Origin: Methylovirgula sp.
GTDB lineage: Bacteria; Pseudomonadota; Alphaproteobacteria; Rhizobiales; Beijerinckiaceae
Assembly: GCA_031291555.1 (NCBI GenBank)
Contig: JARLIV010000275.1
Span: 1 to 33,406, forward strand
DNA: 33,406 nucleotides
Reading direction: 5' to 3'
This document shows, in pieces, positions 19,851-28,631 of this stretch (its first letter is position 1; each line of letters begins with the position of its first letter). Under the pieces are notes generated by a model. That model searched no databases. It saw nothing but the letters and a program-made list of their open reading frames with translations, and was not told the DNA's origin. Made by a program: the position numbers and the translations under genes.

Positions 19851-20966
19851 ATGGGTTCGACAGCGAATCTGTTTTCTAAAATTGCCCGCGGCAGTACCGC
19901 CGCCGTGCTGGCCGCGACCCTCACATGGGGCACGTATGCGCGGGCCTGCACCAGCTTTATCATCCGCACCCAGACCGGCGGCATCGTCTACGGGCGCACG
20001 ATGGAATTTGGCTTCGAGTTGAAGTCCGCCGCCATTCTCATTCCACGCCATTTCGCGCTGACCTCCAGCGGCCCTGACGACAAGCCGGGCGCCCTGAAAT
20101 GGACGAGCAAATATGCCACCGTCGGACTCAATGGCCTTGGAGACCCGATCCTGGTCGACGGGTTGAACGAGAAAGGACTCGCCGGCGGCATACTCTATTT
20201 CCCCGGTTATGCGGGCTATGCCGACGCGGCCAAGACAGACCCTGCCAAATCCCTCGCGCCCTGGGATTTCCTGACCTGGGCCCTGACCAATTTCGCGACC
20301 GTCGCCGAGGTCAAGGCGGCTCTCTCCGAGATCGCGGTCGTCGGAATCAAGGAAATCCATCTCGGCATCGCGCCGCCGGTACATTACACCTTGCACGACG
20401 CCTCCGGCGCATCGCTGGTGATCGAACCCATCGACGGGACGCTGAAGGTCTATGACAATCCCTTCGGCGTCATGACCAATTCGCCGCCCTTCGACTGGCA
20501 AGTGACGAACCTGCGGAACTACGTCAAGATCTCGCCGGTCAATGCGCCGCCGCTGCATATCGACGGGCAAACGGTGGCCTCATTCGGCCAGGGCTCCGGC
20601 CTGCTCGGCATCCCCGGCGACCCGACGCCGCCCTCGCGCTTCGTCCGTGTTCTAGGCTATGCGGCCTCAGTGGAGCGGCAGCCGGACGGCATTGCCAGCG
20701 TGCGCGCCGCCGAACACATCCTCAATAATTTCGATATTCCCAGGGGCTGGATTCGTCCGGGCACCGGCGATGAAGGCGAGTGGGAGTTCACCCAATGGTC
20801 GGCGGTCGCCGATCTCACCAACCGTGTCTATTACGTCAAAACCTACGACGATCAGGTTTTGCGCAGCATCGACCTGAAGAGCCTGAACCTCGATGCGCCG
20901 GCCATCCTCTCAGCACCGCTGGTGCCACGCCCCGAAGCGCCGGCACTGACCTTCGCCAAGCCGTGA
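19851..20966 (+). CDS. Secreted linear amide C-N hydrolase (choloylglycine hydrolase/penicillin V acylase family)
   Basis: Signal peptide ending ...YARA followed by CTSFIIRTQTGGIVYGRTMEFGFEL (Cys nucleophile after cleavage), MTNSPPFDWQ and PPSRFVR. Confidence 0.92.
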   Translation: MGSTANLFSKIARGSTAAVLAATLTWGTYARACTSFIIRTQTGGIVYGRTMEFGFELKSAAILIPRHFALTSSGPDDKPGALKWTSKYATVGLNGLGDPILVDGLNEKGLAGGILYFPGYAGYADAAKTDPAKSLAPWDFLTWALTNFATVAEVKAALSEIAVVGIKEIHLGIAPPVHYTLHDASGASLVIEPIDGTLKVYDNPFGVMTNSPPFDWQVTNLRNYVKISPVNAPPLHIDGQTVASFGQGSGLLGIPGDPTPPSRFVRVLGYAASVERQPDGIASVRAAEHILNNFDIPRGWIRPGTGDEGEWEFTQWSAVADLTNRVYYVKTYDDQVLRSIDLKSLNLDAPAILSAPLVPRPEAPALTFAKP

Positions 20967-21141
20967 CGACGCTCGGATAAACCACCGCCCTCGTCCGGCG
21001 CTGGCCGGACGAGGCGCGGCCGGCGCACCATCGACCTGACCTTCAATTCCCTTGGGGGTTAAACTCTCCTATCGGCCGTCTTTGCCATACGAATACATTG
21101 GAATTTGTGTGGCGCTGGCGTCCCAATGGCGCGATTGTGTT

Positions 21142-23325
21142 TCAGCTTAACTTCAATGCATCGCTATCGATCGGCAGCTTGCGCAAGCGCTTTCCAGTCG
21201 CCGCGAAAATCGCATTAATGATGGCGGGCGCGGCAGGTGGCGTGCCCGGCTCGCCCATGCCGCCCGGCGCTTCGTGGTTCTTGATCAGATAGACCTCAAT
21301 GACCGGCGCCTCATTCATCCGCAGCGCCTGATAGCTATCGAAGTTGTTCTGTTGAACACGGCCGTTCTCGATGGTGATCTCGCCGTAGAGCGCTGCGGTC
21401 GCGCCATAGATGATACCGCCTTCGATCTGCGCTTTCACTGTATCCGGATTGACCACCTCGCCGCAGTCCACCGCGCAGACCACGCGCTTTATCTTCACGC
21501 TGCCGTCTTTCTCGACGGCGACTTCGGCGATCTGAGCGATATAGGTTCCGAAGCCGAAGACGAGGGCGACGCCGCGGCCGGAGCGCGGAGGCAGCACCTT
21601 GCCCCAATCCGCTTTCTCCGCGGCAAGATCGAGTACCGCGCGAGCGCGCGGCGCTTTGTCCAGCAGAGCGCGGCGATAGGCAACAGGATCCTTGCCGGCG
21701 GTCGCGGCAAGCTCGTCAACGAAACCTTCGACGATGAACGCGTTGTGGGTCACGCCGACCCCGCGCCACCAGCCGACCACGAGGCCGGGCGGCGGCTCTT
21801 GCCGGACATAGTCGACGAGCACGTTGGGGAAGGCATAAGGCCCGCTGGCGCCGTCGACGATATCTATATCTATGCCGTTCCTGAACGCCGGCGGCGCCCA
21901 GCGCGACAGGATCGATGGGCCTCCCACCCGGTGGTGAAAGGCGACCGGCGCGCCGCTCGCCTCCAAGCCGGCACGCAGGCGACTGAGATAATAGGGCCGA
22001 TAGATGTCGTGATGGATATCTTCTTCGCGCGTCCAGACGACCTTCACCGGGCCGTCGACCTGCTGAGCAATGCGAACCGCCTGAGTCACGAAATCGACTT
22101 CAAGGCGCCGGCCAAAGCCGCCGCCGAGGAGATGATTGTGAACGACAATCTTGTCCAGCGGCAGGCCGGTGACCGCCGCAGCCGTGGCCTGCGCGCGGGC
22201 GAGCACCTGACTGCCAACCCAGATGTCACAGCCGTCCTTGCGCACGTGAACCGTGCAGTTGATCGGTTCCATGGTCGTGTGGGCGAGCAGCGGCTCCCGA
22301 TAGACCGCCTCGACGGTCTTGGCCGCGCTGGCGATCGCCTTGTCCACATCGCCCGCGCGCGCCGCGACAACGCCGGGCATCTGCGTGGCTTTGTCAAGTT
22401 GATCGGCAATATCCCGCGTCGTGAGCTTGGCGTTCAAACCCTCGTCCCACGTGAGGACGAGTGCCGCGAGACCCTTCTTCGCAGCACCCATATGATCGGC
22501 GACAACAGCGACGGCATTATCAAGCCGCACGATCTGCCGGACGCCGTTCACGGCCTTGGCCTTGCTTTCGTCGACGCTGCCGAGCTTGCCGCCGAACACC
22601 GGACAGGCCATCACGGTCGCGATCTTCATGCCGGGCACGCGCGTGTCGATGCCGTATTTCGCAGTTCCATTGACCTTGGGCGGCGTATCGAGCCGCTTCG
22701 CCGGCGTTCCAATCAGCTTGAAGTCTTTCGGATCCTTTAGGGCGACTTGTGCCGGCACCGGCAATTTGGCGGCTTCGGCGGCGAGATCGCCGTAATCAAG
22801 CTTGCGCCCACTCGGCGTGTGGATGACTTGCCCCGCCTCGGCACGACAGGTCGCCGGATCGGCGCCCCAACTTTGCGCAGCCGCCGTCACCAGCATCGTG
22901 CGCGCCGTGGCGCCGGCTTCGCGCAGCGGCTTCCAAAATCCCCGCACCGAAGTCGAGCCGCCCGTCACCTGGAAGCCGATCAAGGGATTGGCGTAAAGCT
23001 TGTTATCCGGCGGCGCGTGCTCGACGTGGACTTGATTCAGCGGCGCTTCGAGTTCCTCGGCAATGAGCATGGGCATCGAGGTGTAGGTGCCTTGGCCCAT
23101 CTCCACCTGGCACACAATCAGCGCGATCTTTCCATCATTGTCGATGCGAATGAAAGCATCCGGCGCGAATTCTCCGACCGTTTCCGCCGCGGCGGGTTGA
23201 GCCAGAGTAAAACTTAAAAGCAGTCCACCGCCCGCGGCGGCGCCTGCCTTGATGAAGGTTCTACGCGACAAGCGAGATGAAGATTCGTTGTTTCCACCGT
23301 TGCCCGCCAATTGATCGATCAGCAT
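21142..23325 (-). CDS. Molybdopterin-binding subunit of an IorB-type aldehyde/isoquinoline oxidoreductase
   Basis: Tat-like signal SRLSRRTFIKAGAAAGGGLLL; GQGTYTSMPMLIAEELEAPLNQVHVEHAPPD; GGGFGRRLEVDFV; GGMGEPGTPPAAPAIINAI. Confidence 0.93.
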   Translation of the reverse strand: MLIDQLAGNGGNNESSSRLSRRTFIKAGAAAGGGLLLSFTLAQPAAAETVGEFAPDAFIRIDNDGKIALIVCQVEMGQGTYTSMPMLIAEELEAPLNQVHVEHAPPDNKLYANPLIGFQVTGGSTSVRGFWKPLREAGATARTMLVTAAAQSWGADPATCRAEAGQVIHTPSGRKLDYGDLAAEAAKLPVPAQVALKDPKDFKLIGTPAKRLDTPPKVNGTAKYGIDTRVPGMKIATVMACPVFGGKLGSVDESKAKAVNGVRQIVRLDNAVAVVADHMGAAKKGLAALVLTWDEGLNAKLTTRDIADQLDKATQMPGVVAARAGDVDKAIASAAKTVEAVYREPLLAHTTMEPINCTVHVRKDGCDIWVGSQVLARAQATAAAVTGLPLDKIVVHNHLLGGGFGRRLEVDFVTQAVRIAQQVDGPVKVVWTREEDIHHDIYRPYYLSRLRAGLEASGAPVAFHHRVGGPSILSRWAPPAFRNGIDIDIVDGASGPYAFPNVLVDYVRQEPPPGLVVGWWRGVGVTHNAFIVEGFVDELAATAGKDPVAYRRALLDKAPRARAVLDLAAEKADWGKVLPPRSGRGVALVFGFGTYIAQIAEVAVEKDGSVKIKRVVCAVDCGEVVNPDTVKAQIEGGIIYGATAALYGEITIENGRVQQNNFDSYQALRMNEAPVIEVYLIKNHEAPGGMGEPGTPPAAPAIINAIFAATGKRLRKLPIDSDALKLS

Positions 23326-23337
23326 ATCAAGCCTCCA

Positions 23338-23808
23338 TCAATTCGCGTCAGTGAGCTGCTGCGCGGCATGCTTGATCGCTGCGCGAATCCGGCCATAAGT
23401 ACCGCAGCGGCAGATATTTCCCGACATCGCGGCGTCGATGTCGGAATCGCTCGGATGCGCATTGCTCGCGAGCAAGGCCGTCGCCGACATGATCTGACCC
23501 GATTGGCAATAGCCGCACTGGACGACTTCGAGATCGAGCCAAGCTTTCTGAATCTTCTGGCCGGCGGCCGTCTCGCCAATCGCTTCGATCGTCGTGATCG
23601 CGCTTTTCCCGACGATGCTCACAGGCGTGATGCAGGATCTGATGGGGTTGCCATCAAGATGCACCGTGCAGGCGCCGCACAAAGCCATGCCACAGCCGAA
23701 TTTCGTGCCGGTCATGCCCAGCACATCGCGAAGGACCCATAAAAGAGGCGTATCGTCGTCAACGTCGGCCTGGTGATCGGTGCCGTTGATCTTGAGCGTG
23801 AAGGTCAT
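23338..23808 (-). CDS. (2Fe-2S)-binding subunit, IorA-type
   Basis: [48 protein letters not shown]; adjacent to the IorB-like gene. Confidence 0.95.
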   Translation of the reverse strand: MTFTLKINGTDHQADVDDDTPLLWVLRDVLGMTGTKFGCGMALCGACTVHLDGNPIRSCITPVSIVGKSAITTIEAIGETAAGQKIQKAWLDLEVVQCGYCQSGQIMSATALLASNAHPSDSDIDAAMSGNICRCGTYGRIRAAIKHAAQQLTDAN

Positions 23809-24145
23809 GCGCGCCTCCTTATCCTTGGCGAGACACAGCCGGCCTCGGAGTCATCGTATGGGTTGGACGCGTTGCGGCGCAATAGTGCGGTTCGCGTGGC
23901 TCGTCATGCAAAAAAATATGGAGTCGCGCGCGTCGTAAACAAAGCTATGTCGTGCGGTGAATAGCATCGGCGCGCTTCGCGCGCGGGGGACGGCTGCGGC
24001 GATCGCTGTTCAACGACCGTCACGAAAGCGGCAAGCAATTTACGCCGCCGCATTCAATTCTTTTTGAAGTTTTGGTCAGAACACGCTCGATAATTCTCCC
24101 AAGACCCATATCATGGGAATGTCGTCTTCAACGTGAGACCGGAAC

Positions 24146-25165
24146 ATGGTCGTTTCAGATGCAGATATTCTGAGCGCCGCGCAGAGGTGGTTCGAAAAGG
24201 GAAATGGCGTAGCGCTTGCGACCGTTGTCGAGACCTGGGGTGCGGCGCCGCGCCCTGTCGGAAGCCATCTCGTTGTCGCGTCTGACGGAGCCTTTTTGGG
24301 TTCCGTGTCAGGCGGCTGCGTCGAGGCCGAGGTAATTGAAGAGGCATTGGATGCCATCAAAACCGGCACCCCGCGACTTCTCGAATTCGGCGTCGCGGAC
24401 GAGACAGCGTGGCGCGCTGGTCTTTCCTGCGGCGGCCGGATCAATGTCTATGTCGAGCGAATCGATGCGGGGCAAAGAGACCTGCTTGCGGCGCTGGGCG
24501 CCGAACGCGACAGCCGCCGCGCCGCGATCCTGCTTACCGATTTGAAGAGCGGCGCGAAGCGACTGCTCCGTGCCGAAAATCTGTCTCAGGATTTCTTCCG
24601 CGCCGAGCTTGAGACGCGGCTCAGGCTTGGGCGCAGCGGTCTTCTCACCGGAGGCAATATCTTTGCACTCGCACAAGTGCCGCAGATCCGTTTGCTCATC
24701 CTCGGCGCAAGTCATATCGCGCAGGCTTTGGCGGTGATGACGCGTGTCCTCGATTTCGAGACAATCATCATCGATCCCCGCGGCGCCTTCGCGACGCCTG
24801 AGCGGTTTCCTGGATGCGCGGTGATTGCGGAATGGCCGCAAGACGCTCTGCCCAGGCTGGGGCTCGACCCCTATACGGCAGTTGCTCTGCTCGCCCATGA
24901 ACCGCGCATCGATGATCCCTCGATCAGCGCCGCGCTCACGGCGCGCTGCTTTTACATAGGAGCGCTCGGCTCACGCAAGACGCACACGAAGCGATTGGAC
25001 CGCCTGCGGGCCGCCGGCATTGCCGAGTGCGACCTTGCCCGCATCCACGCTCCGATCGGCATCGATATCGGCGCGCTGAGCCCAGGCGAAATCGCCGTCT
25101 CCATCCTCGCCGAACTCATCGCTGCGCGGAGTCAAAAGGCGTCGCGTTCCGAGCAAGCTGCGTGA
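24146..25165 (+). CDS. XdhC-family molybdenum cofactor maturation protein
   Basis: ALATVVETWGAAPRPVGSHLVVASDGAFLGSVSGGCVEAEVIEEA ... YIGALGSRKTHTKRLDRLRAAGI. Confidence 0.92.
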   Translation: MVVSDADILSAAQRWFEKGNGVALATVVETWGAAPRPVGSHLVVASDGAFLGSVSGGCVEAEVIEEALDAIKTGTPRLLEFGVADETAWRAGLSCGGRINVYVERIDAGQRDLLAALGAERDSRRAAILLTDLKSGAKRLLRAENLSQDFFRAELETRLRLGRSGLLTGGNIFALAQVPQIRLLILGASHIAQALAVMTRVLDFETIIIDPRGAFATPERFPGCAVIAEWPQDALPRLGLDPYTAVALLAHEPRIDDPSISAALTARCFYIGALGSRKTHTKRLDRLRAAGIAECDLARIHAPIGIDIGALSPGEIAVSILAELIAARSQKASRSEQAA

Positions 25166-25758
25166 GCCGGATCGCGGCGATCATTCTGGCTGCCGGCCGA
25201 TCGACGAGGTTCGGCGAAACACCAAAGGTCTTGGCCGCGCTCGACGGCGAACCTCTCGTGCGGCACGTCGCCGAGGCGGCTTTGGCTTCGCGCGCCCGCC
25301 CCGTGCTCGTCGTCGTCGGCCCTGCCGCAGAAAGGGTCCGCGCGGCGCTCAATGATCTCGAAGTCGAAATCGTTCCTGCCGCCGATTTCGAGAAAGGTCT
25401 GTCGCATTCGCTGCGCGCTGGCCTCGCCAGCGTGCCACAGGAGGCCGATGGCGCGGTCGTCTTACTCGCCGATATGCCGCGGGTGTCACCCAAGCTCATC
25501 GATCACTTGATCGACTCCTTCGCGGCTGCGGAGCAGCCGAGCGCCGTCGTTCCGGTCTACCGCAACCGGCGCGGCAACCCTGTCGTGCTCGGTCGCAAGC
25601 TTTTCGCCGCAGCCTCAGCACTCGAAGGCGATGTCGGCGCGCGCGCGATTCTCGGCCCCGATGCAATTTTATGCCTCGTCGATGACGAAGCTGTGAGTGC
25701 CGATATCGACACGCAAGAAGATTTGCGGCGGTTGAGCACGCTGGCGCGGGGTTCTTAG
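25162..25758 (+). CDS. MocA-like nucleotidyltransferase (molybdenum cofactor cytidylyltransferase family)
   Basis: VSRIAAIILAAGRSTRFGETPKVLAALDGEPLVRHVAEAAL ... ADMPRVSPKLIDHLI ... NRRGNPVVLGRKLF; GTG start overlapping the xdhC-like stop. Confidence 0.9.
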   Translation: MSRIAAIILAAGRSTRFGETPKVLAALDGEPLVRHVAEAALASRARPVLVVVGPAAERVRAALNDLEVEIVPAADFEKGLSHSLRAGLASVPQEADGAVVLLADMPRVSPKLIDHLIDSFAAAEQPSAVVPVYRNRRGNPVVLGRKLFAAASALEGDVGARAILGPDAILCLVDDEAVSADIDTQEDLRRLSTLARGS

Positions 25759-25805
25759 CCAGTGCCGCAGTTCAGAGACAGCTGCACAGCCGCCCCACGC
25801 CGGTC

Positions 25806-26546
25806 TCAAAACCTGTAGTTGATGCCCGCCCGGACGAGATCGGAATTCGAGTGGATGCTCGTGCTGACATCGAACGCCGCATAAGGACCGGTCGATGTGT
25901 TGAGGTGATAGGTCTGGTCGCCGAACCAGGCGTGCAAATATTCGAGCTTCACGCTCCAATGTTCGGCAAAAGCCCATTCCGCGCCAGCGCCGACGACGCC
26001 ACCGACCTGCGTCGCACTGCCGGAACGCAGCGTATCATTGCTATGAATCAAGCGCGTATCGGTGATGTTCGCCTCGGTGAAGCCGACGCCGCCCGTCGCA
26101 TAGAGAAGAACTTGCCCAATCGCGTAGCCGACGCGGCCACGAACAGTCGCGAGCCAATTCTGCCTGGCGGTAAGCAACGAAGCGACGGGACCGTTTTGCG
26201 GATCGGGAACCGTGCTTCCCTTGATTCCGGTCCAGTCAAAATCGCCTTCACCGCCAAGGACGAGGCTGCCAAACTGCCAATTATACCCCAGCTGGCCGCC
26301 AGCGATCGCGCCATTGGAATTGACGCTGTTGCCAGCGTACGGAATGGAGGAGGAACCTGGCGGCGTGATGAAGACGGTGCCCGAACTGCCTTGCGTCCAA
26401 CCGTAGCCGCCATTCGCACCAATATAAAATCCACTCCAGGTGAAAGGCGGCGGCGCGTAAACGGGTGGCGCCTTGACGTTCGGCAGATCGGCGGCAAGGG
26501 CGGCCGTGGATGAGCATAACAAGGCAGCGATCGCAAGAAATCTCAT
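25806..26546 (-). CDS. Outer membrane beta-barrel protein (porin-like family)
   Basis: MRFLAIAALLCSSTAALAADLPNVKAPPVYAPPPFTWSGFYIGANGGYGWTQG ... FAEHWSVKLEYLHAWFGDQ ... LVRAGINYRF (C-terminal Phe). Confidence 0.93.
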   Translation of the reverse strand: MRFLAIAALLCSSTAALAADLPNVKAPPVYAPPPFTWSGFYIGANGGYGWTQGSSGTVFITPPGSSSIPYAGNSVNSNGAIAGGQLGYNWQFGSLVLGGEGDFDWTGIKGSTVPDPQNGPVASLLTARQNWLATVRGRVGYAIGQVLLYATGGVGFTEANITDTRLIHSNDTLRSGSATQVGGVVGAGAEWAFAEHWSVKLEYLHAWFGDQTYHLNTSTGPYAAFDVSTSIHSNSDLVRAGINYRF

Positions 26547-26689
26547 CGTTCCCCCCAGGAATTCCGCTCCCGGGGTGATTTGATCGCGATCTTCAGCCTG
26601 AGTCTGTGACAAAACGGAAACAGGCCGCAATTTTCTAACGACGCAGATCCCGGGGGCGCGAGCCGTGCAGTCGCTCACCGGCCGCGTCG

Positions 26690-26980
26690 TCAATAACAAG
26701 AGCGAACGCGTACAACGACGAAGCCGTAGCCGTCCCATTTCTGCTCGGGCTCAATCCAACACTTTGTCCCATATGGCCCGCGTCCCGCATATCCAAAGTA
26801 TCCCGAGACATAGGGCGTTGGTGGCGGCGGAGGCCCGTCGTAAGGCGTGGTTCGGGCCGCGAGAGCAGCCGTCGTGCCGAAAATGACTCCGCCAGGGAAG
26901 ATGAAATCATCAGCAGCGGCAGAACTCACCACGCCCGCGGAGATCGATGCAAATGCCATAAGCGCAACTTTAAGCTTCAT
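26690..26980 (-). CDS. Small secreted protein of unknown function, proline-rich segment
   Basis: MKLKVALMAFASISAGVVSSAAADD signal peptide; PYDGPPPPPTPYVSGYFGYAGRGPYGTKCWIEPEQKWDGYGFVVVRVRSCY. Confidence 0.6.
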   Translation of the reverse strand: MKLKVALMAFASISAGVVSSAAADDFIFPGGVIFGTTAALAARTTPYDGPPPPPTPYVSGYFGYAGRGPYGTKCWIEPEQKWDGYGFVVVRVRSCY

Positions 26981-27433
26981 CCGGGCCTCGGAGAGATGTC
27001 GCGTTCCTCTTGGCCCGGATTATAGAATTCCAAGATAATTTGGCTACAAACGAGGCCGCTAAATAACATTTTAGGCGCCTGCGCCCCGTTTCGATTGCCT
27101 GCTCAGCGGAGCTGACGGACCAATCGGCCCCGCAATCAAAATCGCTTTTGAATTTATTGCTGCGATGCGCTGCAGAATAGCGCCCCGCCCTGCGCACCGA
27201 ACTCTGCGAGCATGTTCTCGGCTTGTCAGGTGACCGCGACAACGCCGTGCGATTATGAAACCCCCGAGTGAATTCTGAAAGATGGAACGGCGCCCGGCCT
27301 TTACCCTCCAGCCGCCGAATTGATCTGCGTGAGCACATTGCCTGTGTTGATGACCGGCCGCGGGCGGATCGTCTGTTCACGACTTAAGCCGCCCACGGCG
27401 TCAAGTCACCCGATTATGGAAAGGAAGCTGATT

Positions 27434-27883
27434 ATGAAATTTCCGATTAAAGCGGCATTGGCGATTACGCTCGCTCTCTGCCCGGCCATCGCGAATGCGA
27501 CGACTCACAAGATATTTGCCATGACGCACAGTGGCAGAAAGATCAGCCTCGATGTCGAAAACATGAATGGGCATATGATGGCGCTCGTGCCCATGGAAAC
27601 GGCGCCAGACTATCTGCACCAAATGATCTTCGAAGTCATGCCAGAGAATGGCGAGGCTGTCCGATTGATGGCGGTCGATATTAACGGTCACACGATGTTT
27701 ATGGTGCCCAGCGATCGGATGCCTGATTTTCTGCACCAATCGATCTTCCGCGTCATGACACATAGCGGTAAGGAGATGACGCTGACCGCCACCACCGTCA
27801 ACGGGCACATGATGCTCCTGGTACCTGCAGACGAAGCCTCCGATTACCTTCAACAATTGCTTTCGCGGGTCGACATACCGTAG
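27434..27883 (+). CDS. Secreted Met/His-rich protein with three internal repeats, unknown function
   Basis: MKFPIKAALAITLALCPAIANA signal peptide, then three ~40-aa repeats carrying NGH-x-M-x-x-VP...D(Y/F)L(H/Q)Q; GGAAAGGAAG-like RBS upstream. Confidence 0.7.
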   Translation: MKFPIKAALAITLALCPAIANATTHKIFAMTHSGRKISLDVENMNGHMMALVPMETAPDYLHQMIFEVMPENGEAVRLMAVDINGHTMFMVPSDRMPDFLHQSIFRVMTHSGKEMTLTATTVNGHMMLLVPADEASDYLQQLLSRVDIP

Positions 27884-27931
27884 CCGATTCCTTGGCACTT
27901 TGCCGACCGGCACGACAATTAAAGGCAGAGC

Positions 27932-27963
27932 AATCGCGCCGGCCTTTTTGGCACGGCGCGATT
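27932..27963. terminator. Candidate transcription terminator hairpin downstream of the Met/His-rich gene
   Basis: Perfect 10-bp inverted repeat aatcgcgccg-(12 nt)-cggcgcgatt; weak T-rich tail. Confidence 0.45.
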
Positions 27964-28631
27964 TGATTATGTACTGCAGCCGCGCCTACGACGCCGTCAG
28001 CCGCTCTTCGATCCGGCCCAATTTCCATGCGGCGGGTGTGCCGATCTCTTAAGGAAGGGCATTGGGGAAGAACCGCGCAACCCCTTCGCCATAGGCTTGC
28101 ATGTCGACGCAAGCGCCATTCACCGCCACGATTCCGGCGATTGCCTTGGCAACTAGCGCGACAGGCGCGCCAACGTGTCGCTGCTAGCTTTTGCAGCGAT
28201 GAGCGCCACAGGAAAGGGCGCCACTCGCCCTCGTCTTCGATGCAGGGCGAATAAATTCACCCCCGCCCTCGCCCCATTGGTCCCGTCCCATCGGGACGCA
28301 TACTGTTGAAAACATGCATCGCCGACTTTCCAGGCTTTCGAAGGCTGAAAGTATCTGCGCGATCATTGTTGGCTAGCTCAGCGCCGGGAGCCAGTTTAAG
28401 GCCGGAATGCGCCTGAAAACTCGGGAATTACGTTGGCCCGGGCGCCGCCGCCGGCGGTGTTCACACAGCTATCACAATGATAATCTGCATTTTAAGCTCC
28501 TCGCTGCGGCGCTGGCGCTGTGGAGCATCGGCTTTTAGCCAAAAGCAACAATACTTTTTACCTTCAACAATTTACAGAAGATTCGCTTCGATTCGAAGCT
28601 GCTACATTTTCCTGGACGGACGAAGATACGC

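Noticed and set aside
21274-22740. 488-aa plus-strand ORF
   Set aside because: Antisense shadow of the IorB-like gene, which has full family motifs.
28040-28185. Minus-strand reading HVGAPVALVAKAIAGIVAVNGACVDMQAYGEGVARFFPNALP*, possible gene remnant
   Set aside because: Short, preceded in frame by a stop, no start codon, and the resemblance to an oxidoreductase C-terminus is too weak to call.
28278-28300. Inverted repeat around gtcccgtcccatcgggac upstream of the large regulator
   Set aside because: Only a 6-bp stem in GC-rich DNA; not distinguishable from chance.
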